From Arcobacter ellisii (GTDB lineage: Bacteria > Campylobacterota > Campylobacteria > Campylobacterales > Arcobacteraceae): DNA of 64,000 nt. Shown here in pieces: positions 61,826 to 64,000 of this stretch (the stretch's first letter is position 1; the number at the start of each line of letters is the position of its first letter). The translations under genes and the position numbers were made by a program. The stretch lies in NCBI RefSeq assembly GCF_003544915.1, contig NZ_CP032097.1:992001-1056000 (forward strand). Reading direction: 5' to 3'. A model generated the notes under the pieces. That model ran no database searches, was not told the DNA's origin, and saw only the letters and a program-made list of their open reading frames with translations.

Positions 61826-62686
61826 CTAATTTAACCTTTTTAAAATCTCTAAACTTTCTAGGTCAAACTTTGAAAATGCAAACCATCTTTTACCTAAATC
61901 TTTAATACTTGCTCCTAAATGATAAACTTCATTTTTATCAATAATTAAAAATCTATCATGAGAACTTTTGAACTGTATAAGTTCTATATTTTGGTATTGA
62001 GTTTGATATTTTTTTAAATCAAGTTTTAGCTGTTTTGTAATAGTGTGAGTATAGATTTTAACTTTAATATTTGGATATTTTGAAAATAGTGTAAAAATAG
62101 TTTCATCTATATAATTATCAATCAAAATTATTTCATCAACTACACTTTTTAGTAAATCATTTATAAAAACATAAGCATCAAATATTTGTCCATTGTAAAA
62201 TATCCCTTGTTTTGGTTTTAGAGTTTTATCATCAAGTGAATTTGAAATATTTTTTACTTTTGATTTTAGCCTCATTACTTCATTTTCAAGCTCTTTAAAT
62301 CTTTGATTTGTAATTTTTTCACCATTTATAACATAGTTATTTTGAATATAGTTTTTAAGAATATTTGTTGCCCATTGACGAAATCTTACACCTTTTTGTG
62401 ATTTTACACGATAACCAACAGAAATAATAACATCCAAATTATAGTATTCTATATTATATATTTTCCCATCAGAAGCAGTTGTCGCAAAATTTGCGACAAC
62501 TGAAAATCTAACAAGTTCACCTTCTTCGAAAATATTGTTAATATGTTTACCAATAGTTTTTACATCTCTTCCAAAAAGTTCAGCTATTTGATTTCTATTT
62601 AACCAAACACTCTCTTGCTCAACCGAAACTTTTAATTCTAATTCGCCATCATTGTAAATTATAATATTTGATTTATTTTCTTGCAT
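61826..62686 (-). CDS. RhuM-type protein with PLD-like C-terminal domain
   Basis: A 286-residue accessory protein. The N-terminal half is RhuM/ORF6N-like: VWLNRNQIAELFGRDVKTIGKHI (HTH about residues 28-50), FATTASDGKIYNIEYYNLDVIISVGYRVKSQKGVRFRQWA is its core block (about residues 67-106). A coiled coil follows. The C-terminal part (about 165-286) has a phospholipase-D-like pattern ending SSHDRFLIID...YHLGASIKDLGKRWFAFSK. RhuM proteins occur in genomic islands; function is unsettled. A 27-bp palindrome lies within the HTH-core coding region. ATG has AAAGG upstream. DNA binding with a nuclease-like or sensor tail is inference. Confidence 0.75.
   Translation of the reverse strand: MQENKSNIIIYNDGELELKVSVEQESVWLNRNQIAELFGRDVKTIGKHINNIFEEGELVRFSVVANFATTASDGKIYNIEYYNLDVIISVGYRVKSQKGVRFRQWATNILKNYIQNNYVINGEKITNQRFKELENEVMRLKSKVKNISNSLDDKTLKPKQGIFYNGQIFDAYVFINDLLKSVVDEIILIDNYIDETIFTLFSKYPNIKVKIYTHTITKQLKLDLKKYQTQYQNIELIQFKSSHDRFLIIDKNEVYHLGASIKDLGKRWFAFSKFDLESLEILKRLN
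62476..62502. repeat. 27-bp perfect palindrome inside the RhuM-like gene
   Basis: CAGTTGTCGCAAA (62476-62488) and TTTGCGACAACTG (62490-62502) flank one A. It is clearly richer in G and C than its surroundings and encodes the SVVANFATT region. Confidence 0.85.
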
Positions 62687-62825
62687 TTTTTAGCCTTTGA
62701 AATTTATATAAGAAATTATATAAACTTTTTTGATTAATAACTAAAAAAATTGCAATTTGTTATTTTTGATAGATTAATTTAGTATCAAAGAAGTTTTATA
62801 TTATGTTTTTTTAGGGATTTGTTCT

Positions 62826-64000
62826 TTAAAGATATGGAAGACTTTCTTCATCTTTTTTCCATTGTTCAAAATTAGTTTTTTTGGGAGTTACATTTTTTAT
62901 ATGATTTTCTAAATTTCTATTTAATATTATTTTAGAATTTTTTTGTAGTTTTTCAATCTTTGTACTTGTTGCTACCTCAAGTAGTTCTAATAAAGTTGTC
63001 CAAAGTTGTAGTACATTTTTTCTATTAGGTATTATCCCATTATGTAAAAGATTATTTCTATCCTCTCTATTGCATTTTAAAACTTGGAATATTTGTTCAT
63101 TTATAATTTTTGTTTCATGTAAAATATCATGTTTTGTTTTTATATTAATATTTTTTGGTAAAGCTCTTTTCAAAATCTTTAATATTGAACTATCTATTTT
63201 AGCTGTATATAAAAAATCTGTTAATTGCTCTATAACTATCCATAAATTACTTAGAGATTCAGCTATCTTACCTTGATTTAGATAATGGTAACCTAGTGCT
63301 AAAAATATAGGTGAAAAATTGATTTTATAGATTATCGTTATACCAAAATTGTAAGCTTCTACAAATTCTTCTACTTGAATATGGTTTGGATGATGTGCTT
63401 TTATTCTTTCTGTTATACTTGCAGATTTATTTCTAAAATCATTATTTGGTGACGGTGTATAAGAAAAATTTGAGCCACCATTCTCAATTATACATCCTTG
63501 CTGTAGTTTAATTAAATCAATAGGTTTAACTAGAATTCCACCTAAAAATAAAGCTCCTATTATTTCATTGAATTTATTTACAGCTTTTTCAGGTGTATTA
63601 TAATTTTCATCTATCGGCAACATAATTGAACCATCAAAAGTGACTAAAATATCCAATTGAGAATTTTCATCATAATTTTTAAGTTTTGCAATAAACTTTG
63701 ATAGTATTCTTGTATCATATAAATTGGTATTAATATCATTTAAGCTAACTACAAAATCGTCTTTGCTTTTAGAGATAATTATAAGTGGTTCAAAAAGAAA
63801 AGTTATCCAAGCAGGGTCATAGCTAGGTATTTTAGAAATAGGCTCTTTATAAGCAATCGGTTTGTTTTTTTCATGAATCCAATCTCCATTATACCAAATA
63901 TGATTATTACTAGGTTTTTCTTTTACTTTGTCTATCAAAGTTTTTGGAATATTTCTATTTGTTTGCATAAGTTTTTCTACATTAACATGATTTTCAAAAG
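62826..64000 (-). CDS. Large unknown protein with a HEPN-like RNNLLH motif (probably partial at its N-terminus)
   Basis: A soluble protein of at least 380 residues from the methionine at 63968. The frame stays open to the window edge and no ribosome site precedes that methionine, so the real start is probably further right. The C-terminal half is helical and contains CNREDRNNLLHNG (about residue 310 from 63968), an R-x4-H motif like the catalytic core of HEPN RNases. The N-terminal half (EPLIIISKSKDDFVVSLNDIN) looks mixed alpha/beta. HEPN proteins are frequent in antiviral and toxin systems. Its neighbour is the RhuM-like gene on the same strand. Family assignment is tentative. Confidence 0.55.
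   Translation of the reverse strand, partial: FENHVNVEKLMQTNRNIPKTLIDKVKEKPSNNHIWYNGDWIHEKNKPIAYKEPISKIPSYDPAWITFLFEPLIIISKSKDDFVVSLNDINTNLYDTRILSKFIAKLKNYDENSQLDILVTFDGSIMLPIDENYNTPEKAVNKFNEIIGALFLGGILVKPIDLIKLQQGCIIENGGSNFSYTPSPNNDFRNKSASITERIKAHHPNHIQVEEFVEAYNFGITIIYKINFSPIFLALGYHYLNQGKIAESLSNLWIVIEQLTDFLYTAKIDSSILKILKRALPKNINIKTKHDILHETKIINEQIFQVLKCNREDRNNLLHNGIIPNRKNVLQLWTTLLELLEVATSTKIEKLQKNSKIILNRNLENHIKNVTPKKTNFEQWKKDEESLPYL

Overview
The window reads as a low-GC, densely packed chromosome segment of a Campylobacterota (epsilonproteobacterial) species, most likely Arcobacter or Aliarcobacter. This is judged from gene content and sequence character, not from a database search. Signs include a desulforubrerythrin divergent from a PerR-type regulator, a TsdA thiosulfate dehydrogenase, a Csd4/Pgp1-type cell-shape carboxypeptidase, an NhaD antiporter and frequent TTG starts. 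I see no rRNA or tRNA gene, no CRISPR array, no insertion sequence and no gene-free stretch longer than 300 bases.

Layout. 1-4.9 kb: peroxide-stress pair (rrc/perR), ybeY, radA, an RNase H-like gene, an LpxR-type outer-membrane protein and a YqiA-type esterase. 5-13.2 kb: a 2222-residue autotransporter carrying 7.4 near-identical 273-bp repeats, followed by a PpiC-type chaperone and a lipoprotein hydrolase. 13.3-24.7 kb: cytochrome c peroxidase and a PAS-GGDEF protein; then a TonB-like protein, ftsY and a TlpA-like thioredoxin on the minus strand; then 5-FCL, rny, rsmD, an orphan ABC permease and small lipoproteins. 24.7-28.5 kb: tsdA, a free-standing Cache sensor, a response regulator and a histidine kinase. 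28.5-41.3 kb: a second GGDEF protein, yqeY, an Uup-like ABC-F ATPase, a cation efflux protein, an aspartate aminotransferase, an LptM-like mini-lipoprotein, nadB, nhaD and guaA.

41.5-52.8 kb holds mixed housekeeping and accessory genes: selO, RidA, a DEDDy exonuclease, a pentapeptide-repeat protein, csd4/pgp1, sfsA, a hemerythrin and an acyltransferase. 52.9-56.5 kb is the least explained block. It encodes a MoxR-type AAA+ ATPase, a VWA protein with a degenerate metallopeptidase motif, an unknown protein, an ArsC/NifO-like protein with a cysteine-rich tail, and a small unknown protein. Two sites with sigma-54 spacing, sharing 18 identical bases, sit before the first and fourth genes; a third sigma-54-like site precedes the hemerythrin gene. 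56.5-60.8 kb: Gre factor, methyltransferase, OFA-family transporter, SDR and a glutamine amidotransferase. 60.8-64 kb turns accessory: membrane proteins, a RhuM-type protein with a PLD-like tail and an internal 27-bp palindrome, and a large protein with a HEPN-like RNNLLH motif that probably runs off the window.

The genes are joined by short overlaps, and convergent pairs often share a hairpin that covers one or both stop codons. Several starts were moved from the longest open frame to a downstream codon with a good Shine-Dalgarno (SD) sequence. Two genes appear to be leaderless, with an extended -10 (TGCTATAAT) 6-7 bases before the ATG.
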